Shown here: one piece after another, positions 28,330 through 36,287 of the stretch
How the letters are laid out: the number at the start of each line of letters is the position of its first letter
Position numbering within the stretch: the stretch's first letter is position 1
From: Betaproteobacteria bacterium
Lineage (GTDB): Bacteria; Pseudomonadota; Gammaproteobacteria; Burkholderiales; Ga0077523
DNA: 64,000 nucleotides
Assembly (NCBI GenBank): GCA_016713305.1
Contig: JADJPK010000007.1
Coordinates: 248,001-312,000, forward strand
Direction: 5' to 3'
Translations under genes and position numbers: made by a program
Notes under the pieces: model-generated
Told to the model about the DNA's origin: nothing
The model's input: the letters and a program-made list of their open reading frames with translations, nothing else
Database searches by the model: none

Positions 28330-28449
28330 GTGAAGCGCCAGGGCCATCACGAATTCCAGGTCGCGATCTACTCGCGGCCAGTGCAAGCCGGAGCGCTCGA
28401 AGAGCGCCGGTTGCCAGGAGCAGGCTCCTCCCCCTTTATCGAAAGATAA
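28330..28449 (+). CDS. Possible 39-aa small protein inside the sigma-54 transcript
   Basis: GTG at 28330 opens a 39-codon frame ending at TAA 28447-28449, beginning VKRQGHHEFQVAIYSRPVQA. Possible ribosome sites are GGAG two bases before the GTG (too close) or AAGG eight bases before it. The peptide has no family I know, and its stop lies within a hairpin. It may be chance; the RNA itself is the better-supported feature. Confidence 0.22.
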   Translation: MKRQGHHEFQVAIYSRPVQAGALEERRLPGAGSSPFIER

Positions 28450-28455
28450 AGGTTC

Positions 28456-28488
28456 AACCCCGGTGGGTTCCCCACCGGGGTTTTTTTT
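28456..28488 (+). terminator. Strong intrinsic terminator
   Basis: AACCCCGGTGGG-TTC-CCCACCGGGGTT is a perfect 12-bp stem with a 3-base loop, running into eight consecutive T (28481-28488) on the plus strand. It is oriented for rightward transcription and is the best terminator in the window. On the minus strand an A-run precedes and no T-run follows, so it does not primarily serve phaB. Confidence 0.88.
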
Positions 28489-28555
28489 CGTGGTATCGAC
28501 CGGGCCTCGCACGTCGGATCCTCTGACGGACGAACTTGCCGCCACCCGGTCCCGA

Positions 28556-29271
28556 TTACTGCATGTGTTGACCGCCGTTGATGGAGATATTGGCTCCAGT
28601 CAGGAAGGCAGCCTCGTCGGAGGCCAGATAGATGATCAGTCCGGCCACTTCCTCGGGTTTGCCCAGCCGGCCGACAGGGATCTGCGGGAGGATCTTGGAA
28701 TCGAGTATGTCCTTGGGGATCGCGGTCACCATCTTGGTGCCGATGTAACCCGGCGAGATGGTGTTCACGGTGACCCCTTTTTTTGACACCTCCAGTGCGA
28801 GGGCCTTCGTGAAACCGTGCATGCCGGCCTTTGCGGCCGAGTAGTTCGTCTGACCGAAGGCTCCCTTCTGGCCGTTGACCGATGAGATGTTGATCACGCG
28901 TCCCCAGCCGCGCTCCACCATGCCATCCATCACTTGCTTGGTCATGTTGAAGACGCTGTCCAGATTGGTGCTGATTACCGCATCCCAGTCCGCCTTGGTC
29001 ATCTTCTTGAAGGTCATGTCACGGGTGATGCCGGCGTTGTTCACCAGCACATCGACCGGCCCCACGCTCTCCTCGACCCTCTTGACAGCGGCGGGGCACC
29101 GCGTGGAATTCGTATCCCTTGTCTCGCATCGCAGCAATCCAGGCATCCGCAGACTTGTTGGATGGCGAATGGGTGGCGACCACGGTATAGCCCCTGGTCA
29201 GCCATGCCGGTGCAGATGGATTCGCCCAGTCCGCCCATCCCGCCGGTCACCAAAACGATTCGCTTGGCCAT
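28556..29271 (-). CDS. phaB: Acetoacetyl-CoA reductase PhaB (damaged: frame changes and apparent small deletion)
   Basis: Short-chain dehydrogenase. The N-terminus MAKRIVLVTGGMGGLGESIC carries the TGGMGGLG cofactor motif. The C-terminal part has VDVLVNNAGITRD, Ser in VINISSVNGQKGAFGQ and the YSAAKAG catalytic Tyr-Lys. It reduces acetoacetyl-CoA to (R)-3-hydroxybutyryl-CoA for PHA synthesis. Near 29191-29194 (a C4 run on the plus strand) the frame shifts; near 29090-29100 it shifts again and, compared with known PhaB proteins, about ten residues around the second beta-alpha unit (the D-V-x-D-type segment) are missing. Either the copy is inactivated or this stretch was mis-assembled. It lies 64 bases downstream of phaC. 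Confidence 0.85.
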
Positions 29272-29334
29272 GTCGTTTCTCTCCTCCTTGGAATCAGGCG
29301 CTGCCCGAACGGGGGCAGCGCGGGTCGTTTCAAC

Positions 29335-31074
29335 TCAGGAACCTGCCGCCGCACGCCGGCCGGAGACGGACTGCACGTATCGACCCGGCGCAGCTTCGGT
29401 CGCGGCAAGGCCAGCGCCACCCGGTGCCGACGGCGCCGGCTTCCATGCTCCCGAGTGCGACGCAAGCCATCCGGCCCAGTCCGTCCACCAGCTTTCTGCT
29501 CGATGTTCGGCGCCATGAAACCATTCTTCCGGGGTTCCGGCAATCGTCTTGGACACCCAGTGTCCCCGTGATCGCAAGCCGGGGGGATTGACGACGCCGG
29601 CGACGTGCCCGCTCTCCGTCAGTACGAACCGCTTGTCGCCGCTCACGAGGCGGAGCCCCCGATAGGCCGATTGCCAGGGGACGATGTGATCCTTGATCGC
29701 CGCAAGCATGTAGCTGGGAACGCCGATCGTCGAAAGGTCCACCGGTTCGCCCAGCACGTTCATCGTCCCGGGCCTGACGAGCGTGTTCTCCAGGTACATC
29801 TTGCGCAAGTACTGCGAGAACAATAGGGCAGGGACGTCTGCGCCGTCGCTGTTCCAGTGCAGCAGATCCATGACCGGTGGAGTCTCGCCGAACAGATAGT
29901 TTCGTTCGACGAAGTGCCAGACGAGTTCGCGGGCCCTCAGGCTGGAGAACGCGGCGGCAATATGCCGGGCAGGCATCAGGCCGTTCCTGCCGTCGGCAGC
30001 CTCGAGTTGATGGAGGAAGGCATCGTCGACGAACACGCCCAGTTCGCCGGGTTCCTTGAAATCCAGGAGCGTGGTGAGCAGTGTCAGGGAGGCCAGCGGG
30101 GCGCGGTGCTCCGGTTGCACCAGTGCGGCAGCGGTTGCGCACAGCGTCCCGCCGACGCAGTACCCGAGAAGATTCACCCTGCGGGTTCGCGAGATTCTTC
30201 CGGCTGCCCGCATCGCTTCCAGGACGCCGCCCCGGACGTAATCGTCCCAGCCGCTGGCAGCGGTTTCAGCGCACCCGTTGCGCCAGGAGACCAGAAAGAC
30301 CTGGAAGCCGGACGCCAGGGCGAACCGGACAAAGGAAGTCCCGGGCCTGAGGTCGAGGATGTAGTACTTGTTGATGAACGGAGGGACGATGACGAGCGGC
30401 CTGGCGCGGACTCGGGAGGTGATGGGGCGGTACTGGATGAGCTGTGCGATAGGCGATTCCCAGACCACATGGCCCGCTGTCGCAGCGATGTCCCGTCCAA
30501 GCGCCAGCGCATGCTCGTCGCTCATGCGAATGCTTCCGCGCTCGATGTCCTGCGCCAGATTGCGAAGGCCGCGTGCCACCGATTCGCCTTGCGTCGCGAT
30601 GGCCCGCCGGATCGCATCCGGGTTCGTGACGAAGAAATTGTCCGGATCGCTCGCCTCGATCGACTGTCTCAGCAGGAATGCCAGCCGGCGGCCGGGCATG
30701 TCCCGCAGGTCGAGAAGATCCCGGAGGGCGCTGGCGTGACGCGACCAGAGCTCATGCTGGGCGCGTGCATAACGGAACCATGGCGAGTCGGACCAGTCGC
30801 CGTGCGAGGACGAGTCTTCGGGGGGCAGGTTCGCATCCACTGCCGGCCCGGCTTTGCTGCCGGGCAGAAGCGTTTGCCACAATGCGAACTGCGCGGTGTA
30901 GAACTCGGTCAGTCTTTGCTCGAACGCCTCGGGACGCTCGCGTAGCGCCTCGAGCATGGCGTGGGCCAGCGTCTGCAGTTCCTCCACCGATGGACGAATG
31001 CTCATGCCGAGCGCTGACATCGCATCCGGGCCCAGGGCCTTGGCGGCTTCTTCGAGAAAGGACGTGGAGTTCAT
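29335..31074 (-). CDS. phaC: Class I polyhydroxyalkanoate synthase PhaC
   Basis: 579 aa from ATG 31072-31074; the frame is open upstream but the MNSTSFLEEAAKALG start gives the family length. The N-terminal PhaC_N domain precedes an alpha/beta hydrolase fold. The lipase-like box GYCVGGT holds the catalytic Cys; the catalytic Asp is in the IKDHIVPWQS segment and His in ESGHVAGVVNPPG. It polymerises (R)-3-hydroxyacyl-CoA into storage polyester at granule surfaces. Followed by phaB; regulator phaR lies further downstream. No phaA thiolase is in the window. Confidence 0.97.
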   Translation of the reverse strand: MNSTSFLEEAAKALGPDAMSALGMSIRPSVEELQTLAHAMLEALRERPEAFEQRLTEFYTAQFALWQTLLPGSKAGPAVDANLPPEDSSSHGDWSDSPWFRYARAQHELWSRHASALRDLLDLRDMPGRRLAFLLRQSIEASDPDNFFVTNPDAIRRAIATQGESVARGLRNLAQDIERGSIRMSDEHALALGRDIAATAGHVVWESPIAQLIQYRPITSRVRARPLVIVPPFINKYYILDLRPGTSFVRFALASGFQVFLVSWRNGCAETAASGWDDYVRGGVLEAMRAAGRISRTRRVNLLGYCVGGTLCATAAALVQPEHRAPLASLTLLTTLLDFKEPGELGVFVDDAFLHQLEAADGRNGLMPARHIAAAFSSLRARELVWHFVERNYLFGETPPVMDLLHWNSDGADVPALLFSQYLRKMYLENTLVRPGTMNVLGEPVDLSTIGVPSYMLAAIKDHIVPWQSAYRGLRLVSGDKRFVLTESGHVAGVVNPPGLRSRGHWVSKTIAGTPEEWFHGAEHRAESWWTDWAGWLASHSGAWKPAPSAPGGAGLAATEAAPGRYVQSVSGRRAAAGS

Positions 31075-31128
31075 GGCAGCGGGATTGTCGCATCGGGAAA
31101 CAGGCAGGAGCCAAAGGGAGTGTCCGGC

Positions 31129-31377
31129 ATGTACATCGTAGCGGCCGCCTGGCTCTACGTCGCTGTGCTGATGGCAGCCACCGAACCGAGCGTGGTGGCG
31201 GGCATCCTCACCTTCGTGTTCTATGGGGCTGCGCCTCTCGCGCTGCTGCTCTGGCTGTTCGGTGTTCCCCGGCGCCGCCGCGATCGGAAGACCCGCGGAG
31301 CGCCGGAGCAAGGGGCCGTGTCCATGGCCAGGCCACCAGCGCCTCTCGTCGAAGGGAAGGAACAATCCGACCGATGA
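31129..31377 (+). CDS. Small membrane protein of unknown function
   Basis: 82 aa from ATG 31129 (AAAGGGAG eight bases upstream); a GTG at 31120 is an alternative start. Two hydrophobic spans (MYIVAAAWLYVAVLMAATEP and ILTFVFYGAAPLALLLWLFG) are followed by a basic patch RRRRDRKTR and a hydrophilic tail. No enzymatic motif is seen. It is divergent from phaC with about 55 bases between starts, and convergent with pgeF, 12 bases away. Confidence 0.7.
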   Translation: MYIVAAAWLYVAVLMAATEPSVVAGILTFVFYGAAPLALLLWLFGVPRRRRDRKTRGAPEQGAVSMARPPAPLVEGKEQSDR

Positions 31378-31389
31378 ACGCGGGCGGGT

Positions 31390-32142
31390 TCAGCGGTTCG
31401 CTGCCGGGTCCAGCCAGATCATCGCAGCCATTCTTCCCGTGATGCGGTCGCGGCGATGGGAGAAGAAGCGGGCGTCGTCGGCGAACGTGCACCACTGCCC
31501 CCCGAATACTCTCCCCACACCCAGCGCCGCGAGGCGCCGCCGCGCGAGTCCGGGGAGATCCGCCAGCCACTTGCCGGGCGACTTCGGAACGAAATGCTGC
31601 TCCGCTGCGGCGTCTCCCTTCGTGAATGCGTCCAGAACGTCGGGGCCGACCTCGAAGTGCATGGGGCCGATGGCAGGGCCGAGCCAGGCGATGAGTTCCG
31701 TTTCCGGAATGGCCATCGCCGCCACTGTGCGTTCGAGCACACCGGCCGATAGTCCCCGCCATCCCGCGTGGGCAGCCGCGACACGCCGCCCTCTGGTGTC
31801 GGCCAGCAGGACCGGCATGCAGTCGGCCATCTGAACGGTGCACACCACTCCCCGCTCGCCCGTGACCGCAGCGTCGGCTTCCGGCAACCCGTCCACCGCT
31901 GCAGCCTCTACGACCCGCGTTCCGTGGACCTGCCTGAGCCAGCGGGGCGCCGCCGGCAGCAAGGCGGTGAGCAGATCGCGATTGCGCTGCACGTTTTCAG
32001 GGTTGTCGCCGACGGACGTTCCCAGATTGAGGCTCCGGTAAGGACCGCTGCTCACGCCACCGGAACGGGTGGTGACGAGTGCCTGGACGCCGTGCGGCGC
32101 CGGCCAGTCTGGAAGGATGCAGTCCGAGCGAGTCAGGGGCAT
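31390..32142 (-). CDS. pgeF: Peptidoglycan editing factor / purine nucleoside phosphorylase YfiH family
   Basis: 250 aa starting at ATG 32140-32142, which overlaps the rluD stop by ten bases. Zinc-binding and active-site motifs of the former 'laccase' YfiH family are present: RWLRQVHGTRV, CTVQMADCMPVLL (DC) and VAAAHAGWRGLSAGV (HAGWRG). E. coli PgeF corrects mis-incorporated amino acids in peptidoglycan precursors, and other members cleave purine nucleosides. The rluD-pgeF pair is widely conserved. Confidence 0.93.
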   Translation of the reverse strand: MPLTRSDCILPDWPAPHGVQALVTTRSGGVSSGPYRSLNLGTSVGDNPENVQRNRDLLTALLPAAPRWLRQVHGTRVVEAAAVDGLPEADAAVTGERGVVCTVQMADCMPVLLADTRGRRVAAAHAGWRGLSAGVLERTVAAMAIPETELIAWLGPAIGPMHFEVGPDVLDAFTKGDAAAEQHFVPKSPGKWLADLPGLARRRLAALGVGRVFGGQWCTFADDARFFSHRRDRITGRMAAMIWLDPAANR

Positions 32143-33104
32143 GCCGTTTTCAGCGCGTTCAGGAGGTCGTCGAAATCGGCGGGCGGGGAAGAGGACCAAC
32201 TCATCCTTGCGCCGCTGGCGGGGTGCTCCAGAGACAGTGTCGTCGCGTGGAGCGCCTGACGATTGAAGGCAGTGGCCGACCGCAAGTTGATGGAGGTGCG
32301 CTTTCCGTACACCGGGTCGCCGACGAGAGGATGTCCGATATGCTGGAGATGGACGCGGATCTGGTGCGTGCGTCCCGTCTCCAGCGTGCACTCCACCAGT
32401 GTCCACCCGCTCCCCGACTGCAGAGGACGATAGTGCGTGCGTGCGGGCCGGCCGCGTTCCACGATCGCCATGCGGGTACGGTGCGCGGGATGCCGCCCGA
32501 TGGGCGCATCGACGCTGCCGGACTTCTCGATTCTTCCTTCGGCGATGGCCAGATAGACGCGTGACACGCTGCGCGCCTGCAGTTGCCGGACGAGATCGGT
32601 CTGCGCTTCGAGCGTCTTGGCGACGACCATGAGGCCGCTCGTTTCCTTGTCCAGGCGATGGACGATGCCGGCACGCGGCAGGTGTTCCAGGCGAGGGGCG
32701 TGTGAAAGCAGTGCGTTGAGCAGCGTTCCTGTGCGATTGCCTGCGCCGGGATGTACGACGAGCCCCGCAGGCTTGTCGAGGACCACGATGTGGTCGTCCT
32801 CGAACACGATGCCGAGGGGAATGTCTTCCGGCCGATCGGCGGTTTGCGTCGACGAGTCGTCAGGATCGAGCGTGACGGTCTCCAGCCCGCGCATCCGGCG
32901 CTTCGGGGCGGCCTCGGAGCCGTCGACACGGACGCGGCCGGCCTCCACCCAGTTCTTGATCTGACTGCGGGAATACTGCGGAAAACACTGCGCGAGCGCC
33001 TGATCCAGTCGCAGGCCTGCGCAGGTCTCCGGCACCACCAAGGAATGTCCGGGCCCTGAGGGTGCCACGCTATAATCCCGTTCCCCGTCCATTGCGCCTG
33101 CCAT
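32133..33104 (-). CDS. rluD: 23S rRNA pseudouridine(1911/1915/1917) synthase RluD
   Basis: 323 aa if started at ATG 33102-33104. An N-terminal S4 RNA-binding domain (LRLDQALAQCFPQYSRSQIK) is followed by the RluA-type catalytic domain with the HRLDKETSGLMV motif holding the catalytic Asp, and GRTHQIRVHLQHIGHPLVGD. It isomerises uridines in helix 69 of 23S rRNA. The start is uncertain: this ATG overlaps that of the divergent bamD (shared CATG), and a GTG further inside (GTGGCACCC) is an alternative. Confidence 0.93.
   Translation of the reverse strand: MAGAMDGERDYSVAPSGPGHSLVVPETCAGLRLDQALAQCFPQYSRSQIKNWVEAGRVRVDGSEAAPKRRMRGLETVTLDPDDSSTQTADRPEDIPLGIVFEDDHIVVLDKPAGLVVHPGAGNRTGTLLNALLSHAPRLEHLPRAGIVHRLDKETSGLMVVAKTLEAQTDLVRQLQARSVSRVYLAIAEGRIEKSGSVDAPIGRHPAHRTRMAIVERGRPARTHYRPLQSGSGWTLVECTLETGRTHQIRVHLQHIGHPLVGDPVYGKRTSINLRSATAFNRQALHATTLSLEHPASGARMSWSSSPPADFDDLLNALKTACP
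33071..33076 (+). promoter_or_regulatory. Candidate -10 box of bamD
   Basis: A perfect TATAAT lies 26 bases before the bamD ATG, inside the 5' end of the divergent rluD frame. No -35 match is found at 16-18 bases. It suggests a very short bamD leader and argues that rluD may start later than its first ATG. Confidence 0.4.
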
Positions 33105-33878
33105 GTTGCGAATTCTAGCCGTGATCACTGCCGTCCTGATGCTCAGCGCATGCGGCGGCAGCGGAACCACCAAGGGCGATGACCAGACCCGCGGCTGGTC
33201 CGTCGAAAAGCTGTATGCCGAAGCCAAGGCAGAGCTGGATGCCGGAAACTACAAACGTGCTCTCGGGCACTACGAAAGCTGTCGGCCCGGTACCCCTATG
33301 GCCGCTACGCTCAGCAGGCCCAGCTGGAGATGGCCTACGCGTATTTCAAGGACAACGAGCGCGCATCCGCGATCGCGACATGCGACCGGTTCATCCAGCT
33401 CTACCCGACTCACGAACGTGTCGACTACGCGTATTACCTCAAGGGTCTGGTCACGTTCAACGAGGATCTCGGGATCATCGCCAAGCTTTCCGATCAGGAT
33501 CCGACGGAGCGGGATCCACAGGCGATGCGTGAATCCTTCGACGCCTTGCAGGAGCTGGTCACCCGGTTCCCCGAGAGCAAGTACACCCCCGATGCGATCA
33601 AACGCCTGCGTTACCTGGTCAATGCCATGGCGTCATCGGAAGTCCGGATCGCCGAGTACTACCTGCGCCGCCGCGCCTATGTCGCGTCGGTCAACCGGGC
33701 GCAATACGCGATCAACAACTATCCGCAGGCCCCTGCGCTCGAACGGGCCTTCGTTGTTCTGGTGAAGGCCTACCAGGCGATGGGATTTACCGATCTTCAG
33801 CGCGACGCCGAGCGGCTTCTGAAAATCAACTTCCCGGAGAGCGCCCAGATATCCGGCACGGGGTCCGACAAGTCCTGA
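33103..33878 (+). CDS. bamD: Outer membrane assembly lipoprotein BamD (one frameshift)
   Basis: Lipoprotein signal MLRILAVITAVLMLSACGG (Cys ~17). After it come TPR-like helices: VEKLYAEAKAELDAGNYKRA, then, after a frame change near 33279, RYPYGRYAQQAQLEMAY, then IQLYPTHERVDYAYYLKGL and FPESKYTPDAIKRLRYLVN. Restoring one base (GAAAGC-C-TGTCGG) makes the reading continuous, about 258 aa. BamD is an essential part of the BamABCDE complex that inserts beta-barrel proteins, so the frame break is almost surely an error rather than biology. Confidence 0.94.
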
Positions 33879-34049
33879 TTCCGGGACGAATCCCAGGGAA
33901 GTTGCACCGCCGGGTCCGGCCTCCCGGTAGTCTGCTGCCGGGCGGTTCATGGTTCGACGGGGTGGCGCAAGCCGTCCTTACCGAGGAGGCCTTTGGTCCA
34001 CGGGGTCCGTCCGGGTCCTCAGGCCACCTTCAAGAGACTCCCGTGACGT

Positions 34050-35900
34050 TTACGCGTCCCGTCCGGCCAGAACGGCACGATTGCGGCCGGCGCGCTTGGC
34101 GGCGTACAGGGCCCGGTCGGCCGCAAGCACCAGTTCGCGGGAAGTTGCCTTGCCTCCCATGGACGCCACGCCTGCGCTGAAAGTCACCGTGAGCGCCGCT
34201 TCGTCGATGTCGTGTTCGAGCCGGGAGAAATCCGCGCAGAGCTTCTCCATCACGTTCAGCGCGGCAGGACCGTCGGTGTCGGTGAGGATGATGGCGAACT
34301 CTTCGCCGCCGTAACGCCCCACGATGTCGCTCTTGCGCAACTGCTGTTTCAGGAATCGCGCGAGATTCTTCAGAACGCGGTCCCCGACCGGGTGGCCGAA
34401 CTGGTCGTTGATCGACTTGAAGTGGTCCAGATCGATCATCGCGAAGGCCAGAGGGTGCGCCTGGCGTAGCGCGCGCAGGGATTCGATCTCCAGGTACTGC
34501 TGCAATCGTGAATGATTGAGGAGCCCGGTGAGACTGTCGTGCTGCATCAGCCCGGACAGCGTGCGATAGCGCTCCACTCGCGCGATCACGGTAGCGATGA
34601 GCTGAGATGCCTGCAGCGGCAGAGGAAGCAAGGCATCGCCCCCCACGTTCATCAGGCCGATCTGCCTGTCGAGATTCCAGTGTTCGGACAGGAAGACCAC
34701 GGGCAGGCTCACGTAAGACGGGATCTGATGCACCACCTGCGCCAGTTCGTCGCCGCCGCACTGGGGCAGCTTGAGCGCGATCAGGAGCAGTTCGGGATTG
34801 AACTCCCCGAGCGCTGACACCAGTTCGTTCGGATCCCGAACGATCGCCACGTCCATGCCCACTTCGTGGAGGATCGCCCGGCAAAGGTCGGCGCGATTGT
34901 TGTCGCCGTCCACGATCATCACGCGGTACGGTTCCGGCGTGTCCCGCATCGCCAAGGCGTCGAGCTTGTCCACCAGTTCGGCCACCCGAGCCGGTTTGAG
35001 AAAGTACGCCACGGCCCCCGCCCGCACGCTTTCCAGGCGCGCCTGGACGTCGCCGCGCATGGACAGATAGATGAATGGAGTGCGCGACAGTTCGTCGTTG
35101 CCGAGCGTCGCCAGCGCCTGGGCAGAATGAAACCCTTCGCCTGCGAGATCCACGTCGATCAGCATCGCATAGGGCTGCCTCTGACTGAGCGCGCCGATGA
35201 GTTCCTGGCTCGAGGGGAAGACCGCCGTGTCGTAGCCAAAGCGGGAGAGCTGGCTCGTGAGGGCGGCCGCCATCGCTTCGTCCCGTTCCAGCACGTAGAG
35301 CAGGCGACGCGGAGATGGCTCGGCATCGGCTGGGGTGGCCGTCGCCGGCGTGAGACGAGGGGAGGCCGTCGATTCGGAGGAAACCGGGGGCGGCTCTTCC
35401 TCGTTTGCGGCCGTCGTGGTGACCACCGACAGCTTCACGGGCCGTTCGGTGGGAATCTCGAGAACAGGCTCGGGATCAGTGCGGGGATCGGGCTGCTGCG
35501 AACCGAGGTTCGCGTCGGCCGGGGGCTGGGCCGTTTCGGTCGGAACGCTTGCGCCGGGCACTGCGCCAAGTTCTGCCGCGGCCGCCTTGAGTTCGCCAAG
35601 AAAGCCATTCACGCGCTCGACATCGTCTGTCGAAAGGTGATGGCCGCGAGAAAGAACGAGCGTCAGTGTCCGGGCCAGGCGCCGAGAGGGCGAAGAGAGC
35701 GAAGGCAGGCCGAGCATGCTGGAGGCGACGTCCAGGCCGTGCGCCAGGCGTTGCACGGCGACAAGTCCATCGCGTTCACCGCCCGTCTGAACAACCGCGC
35801 TCCACAGGGCTTCGATCTCCCCGAGCTTGCGCGGCAATTCCTGGGCGTGTCGGTCAGACAGCTCCCGCAAGGCCTTGCGAAAGACCTCCAGCGCATTCAT
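34050..35900 (-). CDS. Two-receiver GGDEF diguanylate cyclase (PleD-like, with Hpt-like N-terminus)
   Basis: 616 aa from ATG 35898-35900 (an in-frame TTG at 35936 is the alternative). An N-terminal helical stretch (about 1-95, HGLDVASSMLG) is Hpt-like. Receiver 1 (from RRLLYVLERDEA) keeps a plausible phospho-acceptor Asp in AMLIDVDLAGEG. Receiver 2 (YRVMIVDGDNNRADLC) has LLLIALKLP where the Asp should be, so it is likely not phosphorylated. The C-terminal GGDEF domain has RYGGEEF and, just before it, RKSD, the RxxD inhibitory site for cyclic di-GMP. It should make c-di-GMP under receiver control. Neighbours give no partner kinase. Confidence 0.9.
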   Translation of the reverse strand: MNALEVFRKALRELSDRHAQELPRKLGEIEALWSAVVQTGGERDGLVAVQRLAHGLDVASSMLGLPSLSSPSRRLARTLTLVLSRGHHLSTDDVERVNGFLGELKAAAAELGAVPGASVPTETAQPPADANLGSQQPDPRTDPEPVLEIPTERPVKLSVVTTTAANEEEPPPVSSESTASPRLTPATATPADAEPSPRRLLYVLERDEAMAAALTSQLSRFGYDTAVFPSSQELIGALSQRQPYAMLIDVDLAGEGFHSAQALATLGNDELSRTPFIYLSMRGDVQARLESVRAGAVAYFLKPARVAELVDKLDALAMRDTPEPYRVMIVDGDNNRADLCRAILHEVGMDVAIVRDPNELVSALGEFNPELLLIALKLPQCGGDELAQVVHQIPSYVSLPVVFLSEHWNLDRQIGLMNVGGDALLPLPLQASQLIATVIARVERYRTLSGLMQHDSLTGLLNHSRLQQYLEIESLRALRQAHPLAFAMIDLDHFKSINDQFGHPVGDRVLKNLARFLKQQLRKSDIVGRYGGEEFAIILTDTDGPAALNVMEKLCADFSRLEHDIDEAALTVTFSAGVASMGGKATSRELVLAADRALYAAKRAGRNRAVLAGRDA

Positions 35901-36287
35901 CGAGTGGATTCCAATTCCTTCCCGGGCGAGGTTCAAATTCTATCGAGTCCTGAACTCAAAACCTCTCAAAACGAGAGGTTGGGTAGCAAAAAAGGGGCCG
36001 TTGCCGATCGGCGACGCCCACACCGAAGAAAAAACGCTGGCAGTTCAATCACGTCGGTGAAATTTGCCGAACGCAGGTCGGGTCTGAGTCTGCCGATTCG
36101 CGTGCCCTGGAATTGCGTGAATCCGGGTCGAGGACTTCTCTGTCAGCTTCGCCGACACGCTGCGTCGTGGAGACGCAAATCCCCAGGCACGAGGTGAGGC
36201 AGTTCTCTGGCGAGTGGGGGGGGCGTCCCTTCTGATGGGATACAAGACGCCGTGGCCCGGGTCGCAGATGCCAGACGCGGCGGGCCG
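35901..36287. other. Gene-free stretch between aacS and the GGDEF gene with a hairpin
   Basis: No gene supported in 387 bases. AACCTCTC-AAAAC-GAGAGGTT (35960-35967 and 35973-35980) is a perfect 8-bp inverted repeat; on the minus strand it is followed by TTGAG. It may terminate the leftward aacS transcript weakly or lie in the GGDEF gene leader. A TAGAAT -10-like hexamer lies between it and the GGDEF start, without a clear -35. Confidence 0.45.

Larger units (their letters stand above)
28296..28488 (+). ncRNA. Putative sigma-54-dependent small transcript
   Basis: Defined by the sigma-54 promoter at 28270-28284 and the intrinsic terminator at 28456-28488, giving about 193 nt. It lies antisense-free in the gap between phaB and phaR. 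A hairpin TTTATC-GAAA-GATAAA (28435-28450) precedes the terminator hairpin, which together look like the 3' end of a structured RNA. A 39-codon frame (28330-28449) lies inside. I recognise no known RNA family. Neighbouring PHA genes make a nitrogen-stress role in PHA storage attractive, but that is inference. Confidence 0.5.

Noticed and set aside
28435..28482. tRNA-like T-arm (GGTTCAACCCC) near the terminator
   Set aside because: No acceptor, D or anticodon arms can be built around it. The sequence is explained by the terminator stem.
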